Assembly (NCBI GenBank): GCA_958402075.1
Contig: CATXSD010000036.1
Coordinates: 1 to 23,849 of the forward strand
DNA length: 23,849 nt
Direction of reading: 5' to 3'
Source: Mediterranea massiliensis
GTDB taxonomy: Bacteria; Bacteroidota; Bacteroidia; Bacteroidales; Bacteroidaceae
Position numbers and translations under genes: made by a program
The notes under the pieces: model-generated
The model's database searches: none
Told to the model about the DNA's origin: nothing
What the model saw: the letters and a program-made list of their open reading frames with translations, nothing else
In this document: positions 1-7,485 of the stretch, piece by piece
How the letters are laid out: every line of letters starts with the position of its first letter
Numbering within the stretch: position 1 is the first letter of the stretch

Positions 1-451
1 CGGCATAGCGCAGATACATACGCATCAGCATGCTTGCCCAGTCCTGGCTCTCCGTGCCACCGGCTCCGGAGTTGATTTTGAGCACACAGTCCATCTGGTC
101 GGCTTCCTCGCGCAGCATGTTCTTCAGCTCCAGGGCTTCGACGGCTTCGGCAGCCTTGGCATAAGCCTCGTCCACTTCCTCTTCGGTCACCAGATCGTCC
201 TTATGGAAATCGAACGCCAGCTGCAGTTCGTCCGAAAGAGTCTTCACTTCGTTGTAGCCGGAAATCCACTGCTGGAGTCCCTTCACTTTCTTCATCTGTG
301 CTTCGGCAGCCTTCTGGTCGTCCCAGAAGCCGGGTGCCTGCGTGCGGAGCTGTTCTTCCTCCACCTGGATTTTCTTGCCATCAATGTCCAGGTAGCGGTT
401 CAGCGCCTCGGTACGGTCTTTGATATCTTTCAGTTGTTCAGCGGTTATCAT
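1..451 (-). CDS. prfB: Peptide chain release factor 2 (5' part, runs off the window)
   Basis: RF2 recognises UGA and UAA stop codons on the ribosome and triggers release of the finished protein. About 150 residues are visible, reading from the ATG at 451 to the window edge. They contain the N-terminal helical domain with the family signature PGFWDD, and then the start of the core domain with SGAGGTESQDWASMLMRMYLR, close to the E. coli SGAGGT/SGGT-EAQDWASML region. The GGQ loop and the SPF anticodon-like motif lie outside the window. The reading frame is open throughout: where E. coli RF2 has a UGA needing a +1 frameshift, this gene reads RYLDIDGKK with no stop. It diverges from the M16 protease gene and has a TAnnTTTG element 26 bp upstream. 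The identification is secure; the 3' end is simply missing. Confidence 0.95.
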   Translation of the reverse strand, partial: MITAEQLKDIKDRTEALNRYLDIDGKKIQVEEEQLRTQAPGFWDDQKAAEAQMKKVKGLQQWISGYNEVKTLSDELQLAFDFHKDDLVTEEEVDEAYAKAAEAVEALELKNMLREEADQMDCVLKINSGAGGTESQDWASMLMRMYLRYA

Positions 452-476
452 AATGAAAATACTTTGTTTCGGAGTG

Positions 477-484
477 CAAAGGTA
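477..484 (-). promoter_or_regulatory. prfB promoter -7 element
   Basis: Read on the minus strand this is TACCTTTG followed by CA, a full match to the Bacteroides -7 consensus TAnnTTTG, about 26 bp before the prfB ATG. It is one arm of a palindrome with the facing promoter at 498-505. No good -33 TTG is seen. Confidence 0.65.
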
Positions 485-497
485 TGAAAAAAACGAA

Positions 498-505
498 TAA
501 CTTTG
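498..505 (+). promoter_or_regulatory. M16 protease gene promoter -7 element
   Basis: TAACTTTG followed by CA matches TAnnTTTG exactly. It lies 26 bp before the ATG at 532 and downstream of the alternative ATG at 484. Transcription starting just after it would not include the 484 codon, so it supports the start at 532. Confidence 0.65.
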
Positions 506-531
506 CAGTTATCAATCTAATAAGTCTATTT

Positions 532-3459
532 ATGAACGCATTACTCAAGAAAATCGGCCTGCCGCTGCTCTGCTTGGCAGCCTTGGGCCTGAGCAGCTGT
601 ACGCAATCGAAGTACAGCTACGAGACTGTTCCCAACGACCCGCTCCAGGCGCGTATCTACACGCTGGACAACGGCCTGAAAGTGTACATGACCGTCAACA
701 AGGACGAACCACGCATCCAGACTTACATTGCCGTACGCGTGGGTGGCAAGAACGACCCCGCCGAAACCACCGGTTTGGCCCACTACTTCGAACACCTGAT
801 GTTCAAGGGCACCAACCACTTCGGCACCATGAACTACGAAGCTGAAAAGCCCTTGCTTGACCAGATCGAACAGACTTTCGAGGTCTATCGCAAGACTACC
901 GACGAAGCCGAACGCAAGGCCATCTACCACACCATCGACAGCCTGTCGTACGAAGCCTCGAAATATGCCATTCCCAACGAATACGACAAGCTGATGGCAG
1001 CCATCGGCGCCAACGGGACCAACGCCTACACCAGCTTCGACGTAACCTGCTACACCGAGGATATCCCCAGCAACGAAGTGGAAAACTGGGCCAAGATTCA
1101 GTCCGAAAGATTCAAGAACTGCGTCATCCGCGGCTTCCACACTGAACTGGAGACGGTGTACGAGGAGAAGAACATGTCGCTGACCCGCGACGCCCGCAAG
1201 GTGTACGAACAGACGCTGGCCGCCCTCTTCCCCCACCATCCCTACGGCACGCAGACCGTGCTGGGCACACAGGAAGACCTGAAGAACCCCTCCATCACCA
1301 ACATCAAGAACTACTTCAAGACGTGGTACGTGCCCAACAACATGGCCATCTGCCTCAGCGGCGATTTTGACCCCGACCAGATGATTGCCACCATCGACAA
1401 GTATTTCGGCGACATGCAGCCCAACCCCAACCTGCCGAAACTCAACCTGCCCAAGGAAGCCGACATCACGGCTCCCGTGGTACGTGAGGTACTGGGCCCC
1501 GAGGCCGAGAACGTGACCCTGGCCTGGCGCTTCCCCGGCGCGGCCAGCAAGGAACTGGAAACGCTGCAAATCGTGTCACAAATCCTGTACAACGGACAGG
1601 CCGGCCTCATCGACCTCGACCTGACGCAGCAGCAAAAGACCCTGAGCGCCTACTGCTACCCGATGGCCATGAGCGACTACAGCGCCTTCATGATGGCCGG
1701 ACGCCCCAAAGCCGGACAGACGCTGGACGAAGTGAAGGACCTGCTGCTGGGCGAACTAAAGAAACTGCGTGACGGCGACTTCGACGAAAGCCTGCTGGAA
1801 GCCAACATCAACAACTTCAAACTCTACCAGCTGTACCAGCTGGAAAGCAACAGCGCCCGTGCCGACTGGTTCGTGCAGTCGTTCATCAACGGCAGCAACT
1901 GGGCCGACGAAGTGACTGCCCTGGACCGCATGGCCAAGCTGACGAAGCAGGACGTAGTGGACTTTGCCAACAAGTACCTGAAGGACGACAACTACGCCAT
2001 CATCTACAAGCGTCAGGGCAAGGACCCCAACGAAATGAAAATTGCCAAGCCCGAAATCACTCCAATCGTGATGAACCGCGACACAGCCAGTACCTTCCTG
2101 AAGGAACTGCAGGCCGAGGCCAAGAACGTGACGCCCATCGAGCCTGTCTTCCTGGACTACAGCAAGGACCTGAGCCAGCTGACTACCGGCAAAGGCGTGC
2201 CCGTACTCTACAAGCAGAACACCTCCAACGACCTCTTCCAGTTGATTTACCTCTTCGATATGGGTAACAACCAAGACAAGGCGCTGGGTACCGCCGCCCA
2301 GTATCTGGAATACCTGGGTACCTCGGACATGACGCCCGAACAGGTGAAGAGCGAGTTCTACCGCATGGCCTGCTCGTTCTACGTATCGCCGGGCAGCCGA
2401 CGCACGTATGTCACCCTCTCCGGCCTCAACGAGAATCTGCCTGCCGCCATGGCTCTGTTCGAGAAGCTGCTGGCCGATGCACAGGTGAACGCCGAAGCCT
2501 ATACCAATCTGGCCAACGACCTGCTGAAGGCACGCAAGGACGCCAAGCTGAGCCAGAGTACCAACTTCGGCCGCCTCATCAGCTACGTGAACTATGGCCC
2601 GAAGAACCCCGCAACGAACCTGCTGAGCGAAGCCGAACTGAAAGGCATGAACCCGCAGGAACTGGTGGACCGCATCCACAGCCTGAACAGCTACAAGCAC
2701 CGCATCCTGTACTACGGCCCGAGCAGCGACAAGGAACTCGTGGCCCTGCTCGACAAGGAGCACCGCACGCCCGCCACGCTGAAGGACGTGCCTGCCGGCG
2801 AGGACTTCAAGCAGCAGGCCACGCCCGAAACGAAGATTTACCTGGCTCCCTACGAAGCCAAGAACATCTATATGTCACAGATTTCCAACCGCGGCGAGAA
2901 GTTTGACGCAGCCATCGAGCCTGCCCGCCAGCTCTACAACGAATACTTCGGCGGAGGCATGAACTCCATCGTCTTCCAGGAGATGCGCGAAAGCCGCGGA
3001 CTGGCCTACTCGGCCTGGGCCGGACTGAACAAGCCGGGCTACGCCGACGAGGACTACTACTTCATCTCGCAGATTTCATCGCAGAACGACAAAATGCTCG
3101 ACGCTATCAACACGTTCAACGACATCATCAACAACATGCCGCAGTCCGAAACAGCCTTCAAGCTGGCCAAGGAGGGAATGATAGCCCGCCTGCGCACCGA
3201 CCGCATCACGAAGATGAGCGTCATCTGGAGCTACATCAATGCACAGGATCTGGGCCAGACGGTGGACAGCCGCATCAAGCTCTTCAACGACGTGCAGGGC
3301 ATGACGCTGCAGGATGTCGTCAACTTCCAGCAGAAATGGATCAAGGGACGCACGTACAGCTACGGCATCCTGGGTGACAAGAAGGAACTCGACATGGAGG
3401 CACTGAAGAAGATCGGTCCGGTTATCGAACTGACGACTGAAGATATCTTCGGATACTAA
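532..3459 (+). CDS. M16 family zinc metalloprotease, lipoprotein (insulinase/pitrilysin type)
   Basis: A periplasmic or envelope-anchored M16 peptidase of about 975 residues with two tandem M16 halves. From the start at 532 the protein opens with a lipoprotein signal (MNALLKK, then a hydrophobic stretch ending in LSSC, Cys23). The inverted zinc motif HYFEH is at residues 84-88 (H84, E87, H88), and the third ligand is a glutamate within ELETVYEE at 205-212. The C-terminal half lacks HxxEH but keeps FGGGMNSIVFQEMRESRGLAYS, which resembles the Arg/Tyr substrate-clamp region of the inactive M16 domain. An upstream in-frame ATG at 484 would add 16 residues ahead of the signal peptide and precede the promoter, so I reject it. 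Codons are GC-rich. The substrate is unknown; the family usually degrades peptides. A hairpin repeat follows the stop. Confidence 0.93.
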   Translation: MNALLKKIGLPLLCLAALGLSSCTQSKYSYETVPNDPLQARIYTLDNGLKVYMTVNKDEPRIQTYIAVRVGGKNDPAETTGLAHYFEHLMFKGTNHFGTMNYEAEKPLLDQIEQTFEVYRKTTDEAERKAIYHTIDSLSYEASKYAIPNEYDKLMAAIGANGTNAYTSFDVTCYTEDIPSNEVENWAKIQSERFKNCVIRGFHTELETVYEEKNMSLTRDARKVYEQTLAALFPHHPYGTQTVLGTQEDLKNPSITNIKNYFKTWYVPNNMAICLSGDFDPDQMIATIDKYFGDMQPNPNLPKLNLPKEADITAPVVREVLGPEAENVTLAWRFPGAASKELETLQIVSQILYNGQAGLIDLDLTQQQKTLSAYCYPMAMSDYSAFMMAGRPKAGQTLDEVKDLLLGELKKLRDGDFDESLLEANINNFKLYQLYQLESNSARADWFVQSFINGSNWADEVTALDRMAKLTKQDVVDFANKYLKDDNYAIIYKRQGKDPNEMKIAKPEITPIVMNRDTASTFLKELQAEAKNVTPIEPVFLDYSKDLSQLTTGKGVPVLYKQNTSNDLFQLIYLFDMGNNQDKALGTAAQYLEYLGTSDMTPEQVKSEFYRMACSFYVSPGSRRTYVTLSGLNENLPAAMALFEKLLADAQVNAEAYTNLANDLLKARKDAKLSQSTNFGRLISYVNYGPKNPATNLLSEAELKGMNPQELVDRIHSLNSYKHRILYYGPSSDKELVALLDKEHRTPATLKDVPAGEDFKQQATPETKIYLAPYEAKNIYMSQISNRGEKFDAAIEPARQLYNEYFGGGMNSIVFQEMRESRGLAYSAWAGLNKPGYADEDYYFISQISSQNDKMLDAINTFNDIINNMPQSETAFKLAKEGMIARLRTDRITKMSVIWSYINAQDLGQTVDSRIKLFNDVQGMTLQDVVNFQQKWIKGRTYSYGILGDKKELDMEALKKIGPVIELTTEDIFGY

Positions 3460-3470
3460 ACATCCTATAT

Positions 3471-3541
3471 CACCACAGATTACACAGATTGACACAGATT
3501 CTTTTATCCAAGAAGATAGCCATTTGTGTGAATCTGTGGTG
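3471..3541. repeat. Hairpin-forming intergenic repeat with CACAGATT units, possible terminator
   Basis: Three direct copies of CACAGATT (3474-3481, 3483-3490, 3493-3500) are followed by the reverse complement AATCTGTGGTG at 3531-3541. This pairs with CACCACAGATT at 3471-3481 to give an 11-bp stem with a loop of about 49 nt. It lies 11 bp after the M16 stop codon. A diverged relative sits at 7486-7559. It may help end transcription, but there is no long T run next to the stem. Confidence 0.6.
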
Positions 3542-3570
3542 GTTTCTTAATTAGCCTTGACAAAATAAAG

Positions 3571-3603
3571 AACTCCGTGCTACTCCGTGTCCTCCGTAGT
3601 GAC
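3571..3603. repeat. CTCCGTG-rich short repeat
   Basis: CTCCGTG occurs twice 10 bp apart (about 3573 and 3583), followed by CCTCCGTAGTGA. No coding or structural role is evident. The block lies between the hairpin repeat and the DUF59 pseudogene. Together with 3471-3541 it makes 3460-3663 a noncoding, repeat-bearing spacer. Confidence 0.4.
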
Positions 3604-3663
3604 CCTTGCCTGTTTCACCTAAAAACTCTAACCTCACTCGGCAAACCAAATACCTGTTGACTT

Positions 3664-3967
3664 ATGACAAAGTTTAAAACCGAAGAGAAGGTTGTGGCCA
3701 TGCCCAAAACCGTGTACGATCCCAAAATACCCGTCAACATCTACTATCTGGGACTCATCTATAAATAAAATAGACGTGGCCAACAGCGACGACACCACCA
3801 GCGACATCCCCCTCATTGCCTTGCCACCGACTTCATCATGGCAGACATCCGCAAAAAAATGAATCAGTAGAAGGCGTAAAGAGCACCACTATCAACATAG
3901 TGTTCGAGCCCGAGTGGTACAAGGATATGATGAGCGAAGAAATCAAATGGAATTGGGGTTCCTGTAA
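3664..3967 (+). pseudogene. Decayed DUF59/MIP18-family (SufT-like) iron-sulfur assembly protein gene
   Basis: Pieces of one DUF59 protein appear in order but in shifting frames. Frame 1 at 3664-3768 gives TEEKVVAMPKTVYDPKIPVN followed by IYYLGLIYK, the family N-terminus. It stops after an apparent 4-bp TAAA duplication at 3766-3769. IDVANSDD continues in another frame from 3770. After a further deletion ATDFIMADIRKKM appears at 3823-3861. A missing G near 3861 then shifts into VEGVKSTTINIVFEPEW and KDMMSEE at 3867-3945. The ancestral stop was probably 3965-3967. DUF59 proteins help mature Fe-S proteins. At least three frame breaks make this copy non-functional, yet the residues are well kept, so decay looks fairly recent. 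An open frame over 3816-4112 covers only the last piece and is not a real gene. An intact copy may exist elsewhere in the genome. Confidence 0.85.
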
Positions 3968-4029
3968 ATTGCCCACATATTCCACCTACCTGATTCGTGT
4001 TTTGTTCATGTCTATAGTAATTCAACAGA

Positions 4030-4067
4030 TACGAACATGGTACGAATGTGGTAAAAGGTTGATACGA
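4030..4067. promoter_or_regulatory. TACGA repeats upstream of the TPR-HTH regulator gene, candidate operator
   Basis: TACGA occurs at 4030-4034, 4041-4045 and 4063-4067, that is 11 and 22 bp apart (one and two helical turns). The reverse complement TCGTA is the core repeated upstream of the DUF3244 gene at 5973-6007. The array lies about 110-145 bp before the regulator start codon. A weak -7 match, TATTTTTA, is at 4114-4121. The remainder of 3968-4175 shows no coding signal. Confidence 0.4.
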
Positions 4068-4175
4068 CAGAAAGAGGAAACATCCACACTCGTAAACCGA
4101 CAAAGAAGCTAACTATTTTTACCATATTATACTCAAAAGAAAAAAGAACAAATAAAAACAAAAATTGGATCCAGC

Positions 4176-5954
4176 ATGAAACAATGTAACGTCATACAAC
4201 TCTGTCGACTGCTTTTTTCCCTAACAGCAACAACCGTTTTGTATGCCTGCGGGCAGCAGTCTTACCCCACCTCGCTGTATGTTGCAGACTCATTGACCGC
4301 CGTACAGCCTGACAGCGCCTTGCATTTACTGAAGGAACTAAGAAACAGCATAGCAAGCGAACCGGAAGCTACCCAAATGTACTACCGATTGCTACTGATA
4401 AAAGCACAAGATAAAGCCTATATAACGCACACATCAGACAGTAACATCGTCGAAGTAGTGCATTACTACGAGAGGAAACGGGACGAACGACACATGGCAG
4501 AAGCTTATTACTATGCCGGAAGGGTTTATAGCGACTTAAGTGATGCTCCGCAGGCACTAGAATACTTTCAAAAAGCACAAGAGCATGCCGTACAGGAAGG
4601 GAACTCCTCGTTAAGCAATGTAATATACAGCCAAATAGGCAACCTATACCTTTACCAAGATATACCCGACAAGGCTCTACAAGTTTTAAAAGAAGCATTG
4701 CCACACGCCCAAGCAAATCATGACAGTATATCCCTAATATACGACTTACGGGACATTGGAAGGGCTTACAGTGGACTTCAGCATGCAGACAGCGCCATCT
4801 ACTACTATGAAACAGCATTAAAAGCAGCCCGAAGTATACACGATTCCTACCTCATTGGCATTATCAGCCAAGAGATAAGCGGTCTATACGCACAACTAGG
4901 AAATATCCAACAAGCATGGAGTGCACTCAAAGCATCCCTACACACATTGCACACCTATCCTGCCCCCTATTATGCTTCTTTGGCCGACTTATACTACAGG
5001 GACGGGGTACTGGATTCCGCACAATATTATAGCTACAAAAATTTAAAAGACGGCACCAGCCATTACCATAAACAAGGAGCTTATAGAATACTGAAAAATA
5101 TCGCATGCCAACAGGGTAATTACCAACAAGCTTTGGTCTTTGCGGAAAAATACATAGTCTATACGGACAGCATACAACAAGCTGTCAACCAAGAGGCGGT
5201 ACAGAAAGTGAATGCGCTTTACAATTACCAGGTTCGAGAAAAAGAAAATGCGAAACTAAAAGAAACAGCCTCCAGACAAAAGCGTCTAATTGGCGTCTTT
5301 GCAGCAACAACCGCAATACTGAGCACTTTCCTTGCCGCAACTTGTATTATACGAAAACTCAAAAAGGAACAGAACCGAAACAGACTGGTTGCACTATCTA
5401 AAGAACAATACCGAAACAGCGTGAAACAAATTGCCGAAAATGAGTTTCACATCCAAAGATTGGAACAAAGATTAAAAGAAACTGTTATACGGAAAGATGA
5501 AATAGCCATACAAATACAACAAGCACAAAAAGAACAGCTAGAAATGGAAAATCAAGTGATAGAAACACGACAGAAGGTAAAAGAATTGTCAGAAAAAGCT
5601 CTTATCGCTTCTACCATATACAAAGATTTCCACCACGTAGGCCACAGCCCTCATTTCGAAAGCTGGTCAACCAAAACAAAAATTACTGAACACGATTGGG
5701 AAGAGTTAGTAGAAAAAGTAAATGAGACATATAACAATTTTACCTTACGACTCACCGAATTCTATCCGGGTATTACTGAACAGGAATTGCGTGTATCCAT
5801 TTTATTAAAAATAGGTATCAAACCGACAGGCATTGGTGAAATTATAGCCAAAAGCAAACAAAACATCACCTCTATCCGAAAGAAATTATATAAACGTACC
5901 CACAATGAAGAAGGCGGTTCAGAAGATTGGGATAACTTCATCCGGAAATTTTAA
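4176..5954 (+). CDS. Transmembrane TPR regulator with C-terminal HTH domain
   Basis: A 592-residue one-component regulator of a kind common in Bacteroides. The N-terminus is a lipoprotein-like signal (hydrophobic 11-24, LYAC with Cys25). TPR-type helical repeats fill roughly 35-335 (for example AEAYYYAGRVYSDLSDAPQA and YETALKAA). A membrane segment lies at 371-392, then a long charged coiled coil at about 396-475. The C-terminal region at 533-574 (ITEQELRVSILL through TGIGEIIAKSKQNITSIRKKL) looks like a LuxR-like helix-turn-helix. This layout puts a sensing TPR domain in the periplasm and a DNA-binding tail in the cytoplasm. The input signal is unknown. The start at 4176 is the ATG that gives a full signal sequence. 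The gene is much less GC-rich than the M16 gene. It is followed by a DUF3244 gene preceded by related repeats, its most likely target. Confidence 0.82.
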   Translation: MKQCNVIQLCRLLFSLTATTVLYACGQQSYPTSLYVADSLTAVQPDSALHLLKELRNSIASEPEATQMYYRLLLIKAQDKAYITHTSDSNIVEVVHYYERKRDERHMAEAYYYAGRVYSDLSDAPQALEYFQKAQEHAVQEGNSSLSNVIYSQIGNLYLYQDIPDKALQVLKEALPHAQANHDSISLIYDLRDIGRAYSGLQHADSAIYYYETALKAARSIHDSYLIGIISQEISGLYAQLGNIQQAWSALKASLHTLHTYPAPYYASLADLYYRDGVLDSAQYYSYKNLKDGTSHYHKQGAYRILKNIACQQGNYQQALVFAEKYIVYTDSIQQAVNQEAVQKVNALYNYQVREKENAKLKETASRQKRLIGVFAATTAILSTFLAATCIIRKLKKEQNRNRLVALSKEQYRNSVKQIAENEFHIQRLEQRLKETVIRKDEIAIQIQQAQKEQLEMENQVIETRQKVKELSEKALIASTIYKDFHHVGHSPHFESWSTKTKITEHDWEELVEKVNETYNNFTLRLTEFYPGITEQELRVSILLKIGIKPTGIGEIIAKSKQNITSIRKKLYKRTHNEEGGSEDWDNFIRKF

Positions 5955-5972
5955 GCAAAAGCCATACCGTTT

Positions 5973-6009
5973 TCGTACTGCCCAAGAAAAATCGTACTAA
6001 AATCGTACT
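5973..6009 (+). promoter_or_regulatory. TCGTACT direct repeats upstream of the DUF3244 gene, candidate operator
   Basis: TCGTACT occurs at 5973-5979, 5992-5998 and 6003-6009, with starts 19 and 11 bp apart. The last copy ends 31 bp before the -7 element at 6041. That is a position expected for an activator at a promoter lacking a good -33 box. The TCGTA core is shared, inverted, with the array at 4030-4067. Binding by the neighbouring TPR-HTH protein is inferred from this sharing alone. Confidence 0.5.
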
Positions 6010-6040
6010 CATTCAGATAGAGCGAAAGTAAAAAAGGCAA

Positions 6041-6048
6041 TAACTTTG
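6041..6048 (+). promoter_or_regulatory. DUF3244 gene promoter -7 element
   Basis: TAACTTTG matches TAnnTTTG exactly, 27 bp before the ATG at 6076. No TTG stands at the -33 position, which fits a promoter that needs an activator. Confidence 0.65.
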
Positions 6049-6075
6049 TAGCATAAATATAAAAACAAAATCTGT

Positions 6076-6429
6076 ATGAAAACAACCATTGTCACTCTTG
6101 CTCTCTTATTCGGTTTTTTATCGCTTTTTGCTGAAGAAAAAAAGATTATATTGAATAAAGCCACACTGAATAGAGACCGACGTTCCATTACATATGATCC
6201 CGTAGCAACACATGACGGTAATCTCTTACATATCTATACCGAATGGCTTATGGAAAACTGCCAAATAACCGTAACGGATACCAACGGACAGATTGTATTT
6301 ACCGAAACAACAACCCTCTTTCCCGAACAGCCGTATATATTTTCAATAACTATGACAGGAGAAGGTACGTACAGGCTAGAAATAACACAGAGGGAGAGTT
6401 GCTATTATGGGTATTTTACAAGCAAATAA
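6076..6429 (+). CDS. DUF3244 domain-containing small secreted protein
   Basis: A 117-residue exported protein with a signal peptide (residues 1 to about 19, hydrophobic core VTLALLFGFLSLF, likely cleavage near AEEKK). The mature part is a short beta-rich domain. It includes HIYTEWLMENCQITVTDTNG, then a segment ending YRLEITQRESCYYGYF, the typical DUF3244 pattern with a terminal G-Y/N-F. DUF3244 proteins are small, secreted, of unknown function, and often sit beside TPR-HTH regulators in Bacteroides, as here. The two mature cysteines (in MENCQ and ESCYY) could form a disulfide. The gene has its own promoter and upstream repeats. An overlapping open frame at 6243-6500 is a shadow. Confidence 0.78.
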   Translation: MKTTIVTLALLFGFLSLFAEEKKIILNKATLNRDRRSITYDPVATHDGNLLHIYTEWLMENCQITVTDTNGQIVFTETTTLFPEQPYIFSITMTGEGTYRLEITQRESCYYGYFTSK

Positions 6430-6446
6430 ATGCATCTAAAAAAGAT

Positions 6447-6464
6447 ATAAGAACCGGTTTTTAT
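6447..6464. terminator. Palindrome after the DUF3244 gene, possible weak terminator
   Basis: An 18-bp dyad centred on AACCGG|TT, with one G-T wobble, lies 17 bp after the stop codon and is followed by an AT-rich run. It has no intrinsic loop, so any hairpin would open at its centre. The rest of 6430-6601 holds only very short open frames (for example 6517-6549, which starts MKKIKFIIC). Confidence 0.3.
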
Positions 6465-6601
6465 TATTTACTTATCATCCAATTAAAATTAAACCCATGA
6501 AAAAGAAATGATCGCATGAAAAAAATAAAATTCATTATTTGTTATTGAATAATCACTTGAAGCCATTACAATAATTATTTTCAAATAAAATATTATAAAA
6601 A

Positions 6602-7150
6602 ATGAATAGAATTTATTTACTTGTTGCATTATTAAGTTTTGCATCTTTTTGTATGATTTCATGTTCTAATGAAGAAAACTCTTCTAAAGAAGTTCAAGAA
6701 AACGACTATGGCAAATTACTCATTTCAAATGAAAAATTTGCTTGTTATGAACTTCCTGCAACAAAAGGTGAAGCATCTAAAGAACTAATCAAAGTTCATG
6801 AACTATCTGCTGTTAAAATTTACTTTTCAAAAAACACTGATGGAAACAATAAAGAGTATGCGTATAAATCAGAGGTTTATGAAAATGATAAATTCTTATT
6901 TATCATGTATACGAATATTGAAGAAACAGATTCAGGATACATCTTTAAATATAATCAACCTGAAATAAATGAAGGTGTATCTTTTCTGCCCAAATATATA
7001 ACAAAAGATTTAGGACAAGACACGATAGATTGCATGAGTGATCTATATACCAATAGGGGTTGGCTTAGTGTTTGGTACACCATACAAAGTGCCTTTATCC
7101 CAGAAACTGTAGCAGTTGTAGCTGTAGTATGTGCAATACACAACGTGTAA
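6602..7150 (+). CDS. Uncharacterised AT-rich lipoprotein with hydrophobic C-terminal tail
   Basis: A 182-residue protein I do not recognise. The N-terminus is a clear lipoprotein signal: MNRIYLLVALL, then MISC with Cys21, followed by SNEEN. The body (about 30-140) is polar and Lys/Glu/Tyr-rich. The C-terminus changes sharply: IDCMSDLYTNRGWLSVWYTI is followed by QSAFIPETVAVVAVVCAIHNV, a tail of small hydrophobic residues resembling a membrane-inserting helix. Mature cysteines besides the lipidated one are Cys48, Cys144 and Cys177. The DNA is much more AT-rich than its neighbours, suggesting separate origin. Its position after the TPR-HTH/DUF3244 pair and 39 bp before a small membrane protein suggests one cassette. 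The tail could be a membrane anchor or a pore-forming segment, or packed inside a fold; nothing here decides that. Confidence 0.65.
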   Translation: MNRIYLLVALLSFASFCMISCSNEENSSKEVQENDYGKLLISNEKFACYELPATKGEASKELIKVHELSAVKIYFSKNTDGNNKEYAYKSEVYENDKFLFIMYTNIEETDSGYIFKYNQPEINEGVSFLPKYITKDLGQDTIDCMSDLYTNRGWLSVWYTIQSAFIPETVAVVAVVCAIHNV

Positions 7151-7189
7151 TGATATAACATATGAATATATCTTACAAATCACAATAGT

Positions 7190-7414
7190 ATGATACGGAT
7201 TTTATATTATATTTTTCTGTTACTGGGCATTGCCTTTTTACTTTATTGGGGTTATTACAAGAAAGAAGGAATTCAGGCACTGCTTGTGTTTTTCCTACTT
7301 TACCGCCCTGCCATCGATTACGTGTTTATCCGGCAAATGAAATTGTATGGAGGAAAACGGTTATGGCTGAAATACCCTTTTTGGGGCTTCTCAAACCGAT
7401 TGCTTTGGGGCTAA
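7190..7414 (+). CDS. Small membrane protein, function unknown
   Basis: A 74-residue open frame starting MIRILYYIFLLLGIAFLLYWGYY, which is a strong membrane helix (about residues 4-22). A second hydrophobic segment, IQALLVFFLLYRPAIDYVF, spans about 28-46, followed by a basic C-terminal part with several aromatic residues (KLYGGKRLWLKYPFWGF). Two helices separated by KKEG suggest an inner-membrane hairpin with a cytoplasmic tail. It follows the lipoprotein gene by 39 bp in the same direction and may share its transcript. A partner or immunity role for the lipoprotein is conceivable but unsupported beyond adjacency. An overlapping frame at 7246-7590 lacks coding character. It could also be a spurious short frame, but the membrane pattern argues against that. 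Confidence 0.5.
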   Translation: MIRILYYIFLLLGIAFLLYWGYYKKEGIQALLVFFLLYRPAIDYVFIRQMKLYGGKRLWLKYPFWGFSNRLLWG

Positions 7415-7485
7415 CAGGAGCTCAACCAACACAGAAAGAAGTGCTCAATACTACTGTATTAAATGAGGAATGGGACAAAACAAGC

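Noticed and set aside
541..2763. Long minus-strand open frames (342 and 335 codons) inside the M16 gene
   Set aside because: They are antisense shadows of a GC-rich gene with strong codon bias; their translations are Val/Gly/His/Gln-rich with no domain, while the plus strand carries clear M16 motifs.
6497..6549. Two tiny frames starting MKKK and MKKIKFIICY
   Set aside because: At 4 and 10 codons they are too short to support as genes; they may be chance or the remains of a signal-peptide start.
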